Numbered from the stretch's first letter, positions 16,947 to 25,548 are shown. The stretch is 32,956 nucleotides of DNA from Bacteroidota bacterium (GCA_026391715.1 JAPLDO010000035.1:1-32956); one strand, 5' to 3'. The notes: generated by a model from the sequence alone, not told the origin. A program made the numbers and translations.

Positions 16947-18236
16947 ATGTTTGATAGAAATTTTATAATTGCGTTTTTTTTGTCGTTAACTTTATTGTCA
17001 ACAATGAAGTTGAAAAGTCAAAATAAAACAGATTTTCAATATGACAATCAAAATCGGATCGTCAAAATATCTTATGATAACGGTTGTTCTATTTATTACA
17101 CCTACGACCAGCTCGGCAACCGCCTCTCCAAATCCCGAACAATCCTCGCGCCGGTGGCAGCCGGAGCAATTGCCGGCGCGACGCCTGTTTGTAAAGGCGC
17201 CGACAGCGTTGCATACTCCGTGCCCATTATCGCCAATGCCGCCTGGTATATCTGGTCGCTGCCGGCGGGGGCAACCATTATTTCCGGCGACAGCTCCCGC
17301 AGCGTCCTCGTTAATTTTTCAATGGCTGCCCAGAACGGAAGTCTTTCGGTTTATGGAAAAAACGAAGCCGGTAGCGGCGGCGTTTCACCGTTGTTTCCCA
17401 TTACGATGACCACAGTACCCGGAACTGCCGGGGCGATTTCGGGACTTTCACAAGTGGTTACCGGGCAGTCGGGCGTGGTTTATTCGGTAACGCCTGTTTC
17501 GGGCGCAACAGGTTATTTGTGGAGTTTGCCTTCAGGCGCTTCCATCGCATCGGGGGCAAATACAGCTTCCATTACTGTCTCCTATTCATCCGGCGCCGTT
17601 TCAGGAAACATCACGGTCACAGGAACCAACGGTTGCGGAAATGGCGTACCATCCCCGGCGTTTCCGGTAACAGTCACCTCCGGGGTTCCGGTTACACAAA
17701 CTATTCAGAATGTGACAATACCTTCGGGTCAGATTATTTGTTACAATGCCACCCAAACCATCACGGTTGCCGGAAGCGGAACCGCCTTCACAATTCAGAA
17801 TGGCGGCAGTGTTACGCTGATTGCCGGTCAGAACATCAGGTTTTTACCTGGCGCATTGGCGCTACAAGGCGGGTATTTACTTGGGCGAATCAGTCCGGGA
17901 GGTCCCTGGTGCAATGTTATCAAGGGCGGCGAAATCAGTATTTTCGAGGAACCCGACGCCAGCGAGGCGCCAGCCGTAGTATCCACATCAAAAACAGGTC
18001 TTAAGGTTTACCCGAATCCAACATCGGGTATACTGAATGTGGCGATACAGGACGCCAATGCAACTTCCCCGGTTAGAATAACCATGTACAACCTGTTTGG
18101 CGAAGCGGTATATTCAAATGAACTGACCGGCAAAAACATGGATGAGATCAGGATGGACGGCATGACTCCAGGTATTTACCTGCTGCATGTTGCACATGCG
18201 ACAAGAAGCGATGTAGTGAAGGTAATCAGGAATTGA
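16947..18236 (+). CDS. T9SS-secreted Ig/PKD-like protein with an orphan YD repeat
   Basis: The frame is open from 16896, but the ATG at 16947 begins a plausible signal peptide (MFDRNFIIAFFLSLTLLSTM), giving 429 residues. Immediately after it come about one and a half RHS-type YD repeats (FQYDNQNRIVKISYDNG and YYTYDQLGNRLSKS). Two Ig/PKD-like domains follow (about residues 60-240, with YIWSLPAGATI and YLWSLPSGASI). Then a module with ATQTITVAGSGTAFTIQNGG, IAGQNIRFLPG and GGYLLGRISPGGPWC, and a type A T9SS sorting domain (LKVYPNPTSG to VVKVIRN). The YD start next to a full RHS gene suggests the two genes exchanged or inherited a module. It is probably surface-exposed; the ligand is unknown. nuoE begins 45 bp downstream. 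Confidence 0.82.
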   Translation: MFDRNFIIAFFLSLTLLSTMKLKSQNKTDFQYDNQNRIVKISYDNGCSIYYTYDQLGNRLSKSRTILAPVAAGAIAGATPVCKGADSVAYSVPIIANAAWYIWSLPAGATIISGDSSRSVLVNFSMAAQNGSLSVYGKNEAGSGGVSPLFPITMTTVPGTAGAISGLSQVVTGQSGVVYSVTPVSGATGYLWSLPSGASIASGANTASITVSYSSGAVSGNITVTGTNGCGNGVPSPAFPVTVTSGVPVTQTIQNVTIPSGQIICYNATQTITVAGSGTAFTIQNGGSVTLIAGQNIRFLPGALALQGGYLLGRISPGGPWCNVIKGGEISIFEEPDASEAPAVVSTSKTGLKVYPNPTSGILNVAIQDANATSPVRITMYNLFGEAVYSNELTGKNMDEIRMDGMTPGIYLLHVAHATRSDVVKVIRN

Positions 18237-18281
18237 TTTCAAAATTATTGCAAAATTTTAACGTGAAAATATCCTTAAGGC

Positions 18282-18863
18282 ATGTCATTTAATACGATAA
18301 ACCACCCCCAGTTAACCCGCGAAGGCAAACCAGTTTCATTTACTCCGGAAACGCTGAAAAAGGTTCAAAGTCTGATTGTCCGGTATCCGGAAGAACAGAA
18401 AAAATCGGCGTTGATTCCATTGTTGCATATTGCGCAGGAAGAATTTGGAGGATATCTGACTGTTGACATTATGGATTATGTTGCCGGTTTGCTCGAAATT
18501 CAACCGATTGAAGTTTACGAAGTGGCAACCTTTTATTCAATGTTTTATCTCGAAAAAGTGGGAAAATATGTATTGGAAGTCTGTCGCACCGGACCATGCT
18601 CGTTAGCCGGAGGCGATAAGATTAGGGATTATCTGAAGCAAACGCTTGAGATTAATCCGGGTGAAACTACACCCGACGGACTTTTTACCCTTAAAGAGGT
18701 AGAATGTCTTGGAGCTTGTGGCGCCGGTCCGGTGATGCAGGTAAATACCGAATATTATGAAAAACTAACCCCGTTGCGCGTTGACCGCCTGCTGGAGGAG
18801 ATGCGGGCGTTGGCAAACAAGGATAAACCTCAGGATTCAAAATGGGTAGAACAATTCTGTTAG
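18282..18863 (+). CDS. nuoE: NADH-quinone oxidoreductase subunit E
   Basis: A 193-residue thioredoxin-like [2Fe-2S] subunit of the complex I NADH-oxidising module (24-kDa family), holding cluster N1a. The four ligand cysteines are present in the standard spacing: C101 and C106 in EVCRTGPCSLAGG, and C142 and C146 in ECLGACGAGP. The family motif LLHIAQEEFGGYL is also seen. The end overlaps nuoF by 22 bp, so the pair is translationally coupled. It is separated from nuoD by about 14.4 kb of secreted-protein genes, which is unusual. No strong promoter was picked out in the 45-bp upstream gap. Confidence 0.95.
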   Translation: MSFNTINHPQLTREGKPVSFTPETLKKVQSLIVRYPEEQKKSALIPLLHIAQEEFGGYLTVDIMDYVAGLLEIQPIEVYEVATFYSMFYLEKVGKYVLEVCRTGPCSLAGGDKIRDYLKQTLEINPGETTPDGLFTLKEVECLGACGAGPVMQVNTEYYEKLTPLRVDRLLEEMRALANKDKPQDSKWVEQFC

Positions 18864-20161
18864 AAAACATAGCTGTTCCGGGCGTCGGGGGTTTTGATGT
18901 TTATCGCGCCTTCGGCGGATATTCTGCCGTTGAGAAAGCATTGACGACCATGACTGCAAGCGAAGCAGGCGCCGAGGTGACGCGGTCGGGTTTGCGCGGA
19001 AGAGGAGGCGCTGGTTTTCCTACCGGGCTGAAGTGGAGTTTTCTCGACCGGAAATCGGACAAGCCGCGGTATCTTGTTTGTAATGCCGATGAAAGCGAAC
19101 CCGGCACTTTCAAGGATCGCTTCCTGATGCAGCGCCTGCCGCACCTGCTCATCGAGGGACTCATCATTTCCTCTTACGCGCTTGGAGCAAACACTTGTTT
19201 TATCTATATCCGAGGAGAGTTCAAGTATCTCGTTGGGATTCTTGAAAAAGCAATCAAAGAAGCTCATCAACACGGGTTTCTTGGGGAAAGAATTCTGGGA
19301 TCTTCATTTTCACTGAATATTTATGTCCATCCCGGCGGCGGAGCTTACATCTGCGGCGAAGAGACAGCTTTGCTTGAATCGCTTGAAGGAAAGCGCGGAA
19401 ATCCCCGCATCAAACCGCCATTTCCTGCCTTCAAAGGACTTTATGGCTGCCCCACTGTGGTAAACAATGTGGAAACACTCGCCACTGTTGGTCCAATCAT
19501 TAATATGGGAGGAGAGGCTTACTCGAAGATCGGAAAAGGCAAGAGTACAGGTACAAAACTAATATCAGCCTGCGGAAATATCAATAAACCCGGCGTTTAT
19601 GAAATTGAAATGGGACTTCCGGTTGAGGATTTTATCTATTCCGATGAATATTGCGGCGGAATAACCGGCGGTAAATATCTCAAAGCTGTTATCCCCGGAG
19701 GATCTTCCGTTCCCATATTGCCAGCCGACCTAATAATGAATACCGCAAAAGGCGAGCGCCGGCTGATGACCTACGAATCGCTTGCCGATGGCGACTTTGC
19801 AAGTGGAACCATGATGGGTTCCGGCGGTTTTATTGTGTTTGACGAGAATGCCTGCATTGTAAGAAATACCTGGAATCTTACCCATTTTTACCGACACGAA
19901 TCCTGCGGACAATGCTCGCCCTGTCGCGAAGGAACCGGATGGATGGAAAAGATTCTCTACCGCATAGAACATGGCGAGGGAAAGATGAGCGACATTGACC
20001 TGCTGGTGAGAATTTCTAAGAATATCGAAGGAAATACGATATGCCCCTTAGGCGACGCCGCCGCCTGGCCCGTTGCCAGCGCTATCAGACACTTCCGTAA
20101 TGAGTTTGAGGAGCATGTAATGAATTATAATCACGTGAAGGAGCGGGAAACCAAAAATTGA
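18842..20161 (+). CDS. nuoF: NADH-quinone oxidoreductase subunit F (NADH/FMN binding)
   Basis: A 439-residue subunit (51-kDa family) that oxidises NADH, with FMN and the [4Fe-4S] cluster N3. Visible motifs are the nucleotide-binding glycine-rich loop GRGGAGFPTG (53-62), the FMN site NADESEPGTFKDR (from 81), GGGAYICGEETALLES, and the cluster cysteines C355, C358 and C361 in ESCGQCSPCREG with C401 in ICPLGD. Length is normal. The N-terminus overlaps the end of nuoE. In many bacteria nuoG and nuoH follow; here the next gene is a convergent PKD/T9SS gene 70 bp away, so the rest of complex I must be elsewhere or be lacking. Confidence 0.96.
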   Translation: MGRTILLENIAVPGVGGFDVYRAFGGYSAVEKALTTMTASEAGAEVTRSGLRGRGGAGFPTGLKWSFLDRKSDKPRYLVCNADESEPGTFKDRFLMQRLPHLLIEGLIISSYALGANTCFIYIRGEFKYLVGILEKAIKEAHQHGFLGERILGSSFSLNIYVHPGGGAYICGEETALLESLEGKRGNPRIKPPFPAFKGLYGCPTVVNNVETLATVGPIINMGGEAYSKIGKGKSTGTKLISACGNINKPGVYEIEMGLPVEDFIYSDEYCGGITGGKYLKAVIPGGSSVPILPADLIMNTAKGERRLMTYESLADGDFASGTMMGSGGFIVFDENACIVRNTWNLTHFYRHESCGQCSPCREGTGWMEKILYRIEHGEGKMSDIDLLVRISKNIEGNTICPLGDAAAWPVASAIRHFRNEFEEHVMNYNHVKERETKN

Positions 20162-20231
20162 ATGTCGATTTTTTTTGGAAAGCCGTACCCTGGAAAACCG
20201 CACGTGATGTCTGACGAAGGAACAGCGTCAT

Positions 20232-23200
20232 TTATTGTTTTACAATTCTCATTGTCCCGGAATAATTTGCACTGATGATTCGAATAAGGTAGATTCCGGA
20301 TGGTTTGCCTTTTAATGAAAGCTCATGCTTCGTTAAACCAACCAATTCATCAGAGAATATCCTTTCACCATTAATATTGAATATTTCAACAAAAAACGAA
20401 TCGTTTTTGGCTAATAAATGCATCTCGATGGTGAAATTTCCGGAAGAGGGATTTGGATAGATCATGAAAAACTGATCTCCGGAAATACTCAGGGTTTCTT
20501 CGGTTCCGGTTGCAACTGCCATGAACGGTTGCCGGTAGCACCAGGGACCTAAAGGAGCAATGGAACCAATCATGTACCCTCCGGCGTCAATCAATGTTCC
20601 AGGGAAATAAAGGATATTCTGACCGGCGATCATTTCGGCTGAACCGCCATCAGGGACAACAAACGACTTACCGTTACCGGCAACCCTGATGGTTTGGGAA
20701 GCGTTGAAGCACGCCGTGCCCGAAACAGTGGTATCTGCAATTGCAATATTTGCAGAAATGGCGCTTACCGATATGGTTATTTCATTGGAAGTTGCCGGGC
20801 TTGAAGAGGCGCAGGATTCAGAGGAGAACAAAACACAGGAAATTACATCCCCATCCTCCGGAACATACACAAAGGAAAGGCTGTCGGGTCCTTCAACATT
20901 CCCATTGACCTTCCATACATACATGGGTGTTATACCTCCGTTGACCGGCGTTGCAGTGAAAGTCACCGGGATTCCCGGATCAACCGGATTGGCAGAGGCT
21001 GTTATGGAAATACTCACCGGCAACAAAGGGTTCACGGTCATGACGATGGGATTGGATGTGGCAGGGTTGCCTGAAACACATAATGCGTTTGAGGTCAGGA
21101 CGCACGAAACAGTGTCGGAATGTACAGGAATATAGGAATAGCCAATTTCGCTGGCTCCCGTGACATTTGAGCCATTCAATTTCCATTGAAAAGAGGGGGA
21201 AGAACCTCCGTTTACCGGGGTAGCGGTAAAGGTAACGGCGGCGTCCACACACACCGGATTTTGTGATGCCTCTACAGACACGCCTGCCACAGGCGATGAA
21301 ATACAGGTTCCGGTAACCTGAATATCGTCAACTCCCCAGTAAGATGTATTGTCGCCAAAATAGTTCCACTTGAATTTAACCTGCAACTGACCGGCAAGCG
21401 CGGCGATGGTTTGGGCAAAAGTCGCAGGATTTGAAACCGAAGTTGTTGTGAACTGCGCTATTTGTGTCCAGGCTGAACCGTTATTAACGCTGTATGACAA
21501 AGTCCCTGACGAACCTGAATAGCTTTTGAAGTAATGGCTGAATTGAAGAGTGATCCCGGTATATAATGAGAGGTTCAGCGGAGGTGAAATCAGATCCGCA
21601 TTTTGTGAATTCCCGTATCCATATTCGTTGCTGTTCAGGTAGGCATAATTACCTGTAAGCGCCGGATTCGGGCTTTGCCCCGTTATCACGCCGAATTTCC
21701 ATATCTGGTCGTTTCCCTGGCGGTCAATCTGGCTCCAGCATGCAGGTATGGTCGTTGCGTCGAATCCTTCGAAATATGGCAAACTATTATAATTGCAGTT
21801 GGCTACATTTATATAGTTTGTCTTTTCCAAAGTATCGGAACCATAGGCATTGGCAGCGATAAGCGTCACGGTATAAAACCCAAGAGCGGAAAATTTAACC
21901 TGCGGGTTTTGCGAGGTTGCGCTGGTCCCGCCAACATAAGCGAATGTTCCCGGAGTGATTGACCATGCCCAAGAAGTGGGGAAATTCGCCGAAAAGTCGC
22001 TGAATGAAACTGTATGGGCAACGAGGGCATTTACCGGCGCGGCTGAAAAATCGGCGACAGGAGGCGACACTGCGCTATAGCAACTAATTGATGCAGCCCA
22101 TCCGGGCTCATTGATGGATTCATCCGATGTAAACACAAAAGTCAGGGCGCCCGAAGAATTTGAGGCGGTTACCGTGCCTGGTCCGGTTGTTCCGGTATAA
22201 ATGCCTATAAGCGGGGCAGAAACATTCACTCCATTATAAATTTTAAGGTAATCGCGACCGGATTGTGTTGAGAATGAACTAAAGACAAAGCGAACCATTG
22301 ATTCGGCAGTGTTTGGATAAAATGTTTCGGTAAAGCTCTCATTATCCTGATAATTTGCAGAAGGTCCCCCGGAATCATAGAAATCGCCGCCACAGATGGT
22401 TATTGTGCCGTTGGACATGTTGAAAATCGCCGGCAATACTGTTATGTAACCTGTTCGCACTTTTGTATCCGACCCCAGGGAGTTGGAAACGGTCAGCGAT
22501 ACATTATAGTTCCCGGCTGTATTATAGGTAATGGCAGGCGGCGTCTGTCCAATGAATGAGGAAGGAGTTCCTCCGGGGAAAGACCATGACCATGAAGCAG
22601 GATAGCATAAAGAATAGTCGCTAAAGGTTACAGCGTTGCCTTCATACAAGGTTGCAGGCGCGGCGGAAAAATCAGCAATGATATCTTTAACGGTAATATA
22701 GCCGGTTTTCGTTTTTGTATCAATTGAGAGTCCGTCGGATACAGTCAGCGTGACGTCATACGTCCCGACAGTGTTGTAAACAACAGGCGGAGGGTTTTGT
22801 CCCGAATAAGTTGAAGGCGTCCCACACGGGAAACTCCATGTCCATGAGGTTGGCGAATGTAATGATTGATCGGTGAAGGCAACCGAACTGCCGGTGCAAA
22901 CCGTAGTCGGGACTCCACTGAATTGTGCTGTAAGCGCGGAAGGTGCAAGCTGAAAAACACCCACTCCGTTTTTCCTTCCTTCGGAAAAGTATTCACCAAT
23001 TGACCAGAATGTTTTTCCATCAACAGGATCAATGGTCATCTGGGCATAGTCCCCATATCTGTTTGACAGGTCTATCTGTGTTCCCGCAGCAATAACATCT
23101 TCCGCAACGGTCATTATATTCAAAGGATCCGACGCATATCTTCCGGTGAAGCGAAGCGACGGAAATTGTGTTTTACTCACCACTGTATAAGCCAGCGCTA

Positions 23201-24506
23201 TATTTCCGTCAATATCCATGCACATATTTCCGCAGAACGCGCTGTGTCCCTGAGGCTGCGAATATGTCCCTTCCTGGTATATGTACCAGGGGGCGCCATC
23301 GGTATTCTGGCGCAATTCGTACCATCGGATGCCGGCTTTGTTATCATTTCCGTCAAGATCAACCACAAAATTGAAAACCGCTGAATTGTAGGACGAGAAC
23401 CGTTGACACTGCGCCATGTACATGATGGTAGCCTGAAGCGCGTCAATATCATTTCCCGATGGTTGGGGCAGGTTGTAAAAAGAACCGCCGTCGAAAACCG
23501 CGTCGAATGGCGCTGTAATGATGATCTGGGGAGACGAAATGGTTGAACTTGCCGGCGTAGTCCAGTTGACGTTTACTTTCCATATTTTCAGATGATCGAA
23601 TGTAACGCCGCTCCAGCTATCATCCTGCAAATAAACGATGGAGGCGTTTCCCGGCGGCGGCGGCGTTGGCACATTGGCATTAAAGGCGAGCGGGCTGTAG
23701 AAACCGCTGACAGAAATACCGGGGAGCGGGAAACCGATCATCTGTGCGGTATTTTCTCCGGCGATCATTTTAGCCCTGTCGAGAACGAAAACGACCTGGC
23801 TCGTGCCTGCCGATGTCTTGTCCTTGTTGGCTGTAATGTAATATCCATCGGACCAGACAGAAAATTTGGGATAATCGGGGAAAGTATTGGTTGGGAACCG
23901 GTAAACATACCAGCCGCTGGTTACCGGATTGGGTCCTTTGCTGATGGCGACGTCAAAACCATTGTGATAAAATTCCGAGATCAGGAACCGGTCGGCAAAA
24001 GGATCATATAAAACGATCGGGTCGCCATCGGCGCCAGGAAAAATTGTGCCCAATGAGGCAGGCGAAGTCAGCGGGTTGCCTGATTTGTCCCAGATACGAA
24101 AAGAGCTATTCCATGAATTCACGAAATGGTTGGGACCCACCGCGCCTGTTGGATCGGTTGGAGTTGCCTCGGCGGTGGCGGCTACAAAAGTCAGAATTGG
24201 CGTTCGTCCCGACCGTTGGCTGACCTGAGTATGTTTTTCCCACAAAGGATCATTTCCCTTGGGCAAACCTTTTCCGGGAATAAATGCATTGACTCCCCAG
24301 TGTTTTGGGTTAAACTCCTTCACCTTTTCTTCTGCCGGGATGAAGGAGCCGTTGGCGATTTGTTCGGCGATGGAAGGAACTTCTATCATCGTCTCCGATT
24401 GGGTAATCAGCGTTGGCGTTTGCGGCTGATCTGCATTTTGAGCAAATGCAAAGCTTCCCGACATGGATAAAAATCCTGCCAGAAGCGCGTACATGAACTT
24501 TTTCAT
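20232..24506 (-). CDS. T9SS-secreted PKD/CUB multidomain surface protein
   Basis: A 1424-residue protein. The signal peptide is MKKFMYALLAGFLSMSGSFA with cleavage near AFAQ. Residues about 90-520 form a propeller-like ectodomain (PTDPTGAVGPNHFVNSWNSS; HSAFCGNMCMDIDGNIALAY; DYAQMTIDPVDGKTFW). Then PKD domains at about 524-605 and 610-690 (SWTWSFPCGTPS and SWSWSFPGGTPS), a CUB-like domain at about 702-805 (FYDSGGPSANYQ, GRDYLKIYNG), a third PKD at about 811-900, a MAM/jelly-roll-like domain at about 905-1070 (YFEGFDATTIPACWSQ...WGVDDIQV), two Ig-like domains (about 1075-1250), the pre-sorting module (SQTIRVAGNGKSFVVPDGG, PGTLIDAGGYMIG) and a type A T9SS sorting domain (MIYPNPSSG to MRIVKQ). No catalytic motif was recognised; probably an adhesin or surface glycan or protein binder. 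It converges on nuoF. Confidence 0.9.
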   Translation of the reverse strand: MKKFMYALLAGFLSMSGSFAFAQNADQPQTPTLITQSETMIEVPSIAEQIANGSFIPAEEKVKEFNPKHWGVNAFIPGKGLPKGNDPLWEKHTQVSQRSGRTPILTFVAATAEATPTDPTGAVGPNHFVNSWNSSFRIWDKSGNPLTSPASLGTIFPGADGDPIVLYDPFADRFLISEFYHNGFDVAISKGPNPVTSGWYVYRFPTNTFPDYPKFSVWSDGYYITANKDKTSAGTSQVVFVLDRAKMIAGENTAQMIGFPLPGISVSGFYSPLAFNANVPTPPPPGNASIVYLQDDSWSGVTFDHLKIWKVNVNWTTPASSTISSPQIIITAPFDAVFDGGSFYNLPQPSGNDIDALQATIMYMAQCQRFSSYNSAVFNFVVDLDGNDNKAGIRWYELRQNTDGAPWYIYQEGTYSQPQGHSAFCGNMCMDIDGNIALAYTVVSKTQFPSLRFTGRYASDPLNIMTVAEDVIAAGTQIDLSNRYGDYAQMTIDPVDGKTFWSIGEYFSEGRKNGVGVFQLAPSALTAQFSGVPTTVCTGSSVAFTDQSLHSPTSWTWSFPCGTPSTYSGQNPPPVVYNTVGTYDVTLTVSDGLSIDTKTKTGYITVKDIIADFSAAPATLYEGNAVTFSDYSLCYPASWSWSFPGGTPSSFIGQTPPAITYNTAGNYNVSLTVSNSLGSDTKVRTGYITVLPAIFNMSNGTITICGGDFYDSGGPSANYQDNESFTETFYPNTAESMVRFVFSSFSTQSGRDYLKIYNGVNVSAPLIGIYTGTTGPGTVTASNSSGALTFVFTSDESINEPGWAASISCYSAVSPPVADFSAAPVNALVAHTVSFSDFSANFPTSWAWSITPGTFAYVGGTSATSQNPQVKFSALGFYTVTLIAANAYGSDTLEKTNYINVANCNYNSLPYFEGFDATTIPACWSQIDRQGNDQIWKFGVITGQSPNPALTGNYAYLNSNEYGYGNSQNADLISPPLNLSLYTGITLQFSHYFKSYSGSSGTLSYSVNNGSAWTQIAQFTTTSVSNPATFAQTIAALAGQLQVKFKWNYFGDNTSYWGVDDIQVTGTCISSPVAGVSVEASQNPVCVDAAVTFTATPVNGGSSPSFQWKLNGSNVTGASEIGYSYIPVHSDTVSCVLTSNALCVSGNPATSNPIVMTVNPLLPVSISITASANPVDPGIPVTFTATPVNGGITPMYVWKVNGNVEGPDSLSFVYVPEDGDVISCVLFSSESCASSSPATSNEITISVSAISANIAIADTTVSGTACFNASQTIRVAGNGKSFVVPDGGSAEMIAGQNILYFPGTLIDAGGYMIGSIAPLGPWCYRQPFMAVATGTEETLSISGDQFFMIYPNPSSGNFTIEMHLLAKNDSFFVEIFNINGERIFSDELVGLTKHELSLKGKPSGIYLIRIISANYSGTMRIVKQ

Positions 24507-24586
24507 GGGGGTAAATTTTAAAGTATAACGGCGTTTCCCAAATATTGGTTTTCCGGTTTTTCAAGAAATTCAATGATCAGAACAAC

Positions 24587-24718
24587 TTATTTATCCGGGT
24601 CAGTGATGGTCGTCAAAACCCAATTCAGATTATATGTTCTGACAGGAAACTGCACTGTAATTTCCTGCGAACAGACAATGCTGAGCATTGAAATTAACAG
24701 CGTTAGTCTTGATTTCAT
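24587..24718 (-). CDS. Possible small secreted peptide (43 residues)
   Basis: ATG at 24718-24716, stop TAA at 24589-24587. The product starts with a hydrophobic signal-like segment (MKSRLTLLISMLSIVCSQ) followed by about 25 residues ending in TTITDPDK. A TACTTTTG box lies 17 bp upstream on the same strand, and a terminator-like hairpin separates it from the gene fragment further upstream. It could be a genuine tiny secreted peptide, or the surviving N-terminus of a lost secreted protein; I do not recognise it. The frame can be extended upstream to 24814, but that would run through the terminator hairpin, so the shorter start is preferred. About 80 bp further on begins the large PKD/T9SS gene, which may share its promoter. 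Confidence 0.3.
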   Translation of the reverse strand: MKSRLTLLISMLSIVCSQEITVQFPVRTYNLNWVLTTITDPDK

Positions 24719-24735
24719 TGCACGGTTGAATAAGG

Positions 24736-24743
24736 CAAAAGTA
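24736..24743 (-). promoter_or_regulatory. Bacteroidota -7 box (TACTTTTG) on the minus strand
   Basis: On the minus strand the sequence reads TACTTTTG, matching TAnnTTTG, with a TTTG about 15 bp upstream as a weak -33 candidate. It would drive the 43-residue ORF and possibly the PKD/T9SS gene beyond it. Confidence 0.4.
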
Positions 24744-24759
24744 ATCATTTGCAGACAAC

Positions 24760-24787
24760 AAAAAAGGAGGCTTTCGCCCCCTTTTTC
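24760..24787 (-). terminator. Rho-independent terminator downstream of the truncated T9SS gene
   Basis: Read on the minus strand: GAAAAAGGGGGCGAAAGCCTCCTTTTTT. The stem pairs AAAAAGGGGGC with GCCTCCTTTTT around a GAAA loop, with a T run at the end. It lies about 38 bp after the stop of the minus-strand T9SS fragment, so it was probably that gene's terminator. Confidence 0.7.
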
Positions 24788-24824
24788 CCTTTCGGGCTGT
24801 TTCTGATTCTTCACCTATCCTGCA

Positions 24825-25217
24825 TCATTGCTTAATCAGCTTGATAGTTTCAACCTTTTCGCCTGCCATGATCCTCACCAGGTAAATGCCTGTGGGAACA
24901 TCGCCGAGGATAAACTGATGTTTTTTCTCGCCGATGACGTCATCCGACATGATCCGTTTGCCGAGCATACTGTAAATCTCTACCTTCAGATTTTCAATCG
25001 TTCTGTCGTTCTGTTGTTCAATGGTGAATGTCCCGGCGGTTGGGTTTGGATAAACCCTGAAAGCCGGTTTTGCAGAAACCGCAGGGTTTTCTTCCGTTCC
25101 TGTTTTCACAGCCACAAGGGGAAGCGCCAGGCTGCCGCAGTATTCATTGGTAAGCGTAATGTACCCGTGCATGTAAGCGCCTTCCGAAACGGTTGTCCCT
25201 GGCAAATAGATGATCAT
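24825..25217 (-). pseudogene. Headless C-terminal fragment of a T9SS-secreted protein
   Basis: About 130 residues. It opens inside the pre-sorting module seen in the other two T9SS proteins here (IIYLPGTTVSEGAYMHGYI) and ends with a complete type A T9SS sorting domain (FRVYPNPTAG to ETIKLIKQ). There is no signal peptide, and the first ATG cuts the module in half, so the 5' part of the gene is missing. The linker KTGTEE also occurs as ATGTEE in the 1424-residue protein, suggesting a paralogue of that gene. The break is at about 25.22 kb, where an opposite-strand fragment begins. A terminator follows its stop. Unlikely to be exported. Confidence 0.75.
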
Positions 25218-25237
25218 CCAAGGGCGAGGCCCGGAGA

Positions 25238-25378
25238 ATGCTCAGGGAGGGAGCTGTTGCCATCAACAAAGGCAAGGTTGATGAATCATTTTCCATTGAC
25301 AATGCCAGTTTGCTGAACGGGAAGTATATCCTCGTACAAAAGGGAAAGAAAAATTATTTCCTGGTTAAGGCAATGTAA
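25238..25378 (+). pseudogene. Short C-terminal fragment of an unidentified protein
   Basis: The frame from the ATG at 25238 to the TAA at 25376-25378 gives 46 residues, including AVAINKGKVDESFSIDNAS and GKYILVQKGKKNYFLVKAM. This reads like the last beta-strands of a larger protein, but I cannot name the family. Nothing upstream in this frame continues it, because the minus-strand T9SS fragment starts within about 20 bp. Probably the surviving 3' end of a deleted gene. Confidence 0.45.
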
Positions 25379-25482
25379 CCCGGTTTTCATCCACATTCCG
25401 GGACCGTCCATTTTTACAACGCAATTTCCTTTTTAACAAAATTTAACATTTCTCATTGGTGAGTTGCGAAATGTAAATATAA

Positions 25483-25511
25483 TTGTATTAATTTTACTTA
25501 TTCTAATTTAG
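25483..25511 (+). promoter_or_regulatory. Candidate promoter for the CoA-transferase operon
   Basis: TTG at 25483-25485 and TAATTTAG at 25504-25511 (one mismatch to TAnnTTTG), separated by 18 bp. The surrounding sequence is strongly AT-rich. It lies 42 bp before the start codon. Confidence 0.4.
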
Positions 25512-25540
25512 TCTAAACAAAATTTATTTACACCCACAAA

Positions 25541-25548
25541 AGAAGGAG
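25541..25548 (+). promoter_or_regulatory. Strong Shine-Dalgarno site (AGAAGGAG)
   Basis: AGAAGGAG lies 5 bp before the ATG at 25554. Strong Shine-Dalgarno sequences are uncommon in Bacteroidota, so this supports both the start choice and high expression of the CoA-transferase. Confidence 0.65.

Noticed and set aside
20162-20275. 37-codon frame starting directly after the nuoF stop, checked as a possible nuoG remnant
   Set aside because: It shows none of the ferredoxin-like N-terminal cysteines of NuoG and runs into the antisense end of the PKD/T9SS gene.
25379-25402. CCCGG...CCGGG hairpin after the 46-codon plus-strand fragment
   Set aside because: Only a 5-bp stem with a 14-base loop, and the T run is too far away to call a terminator.
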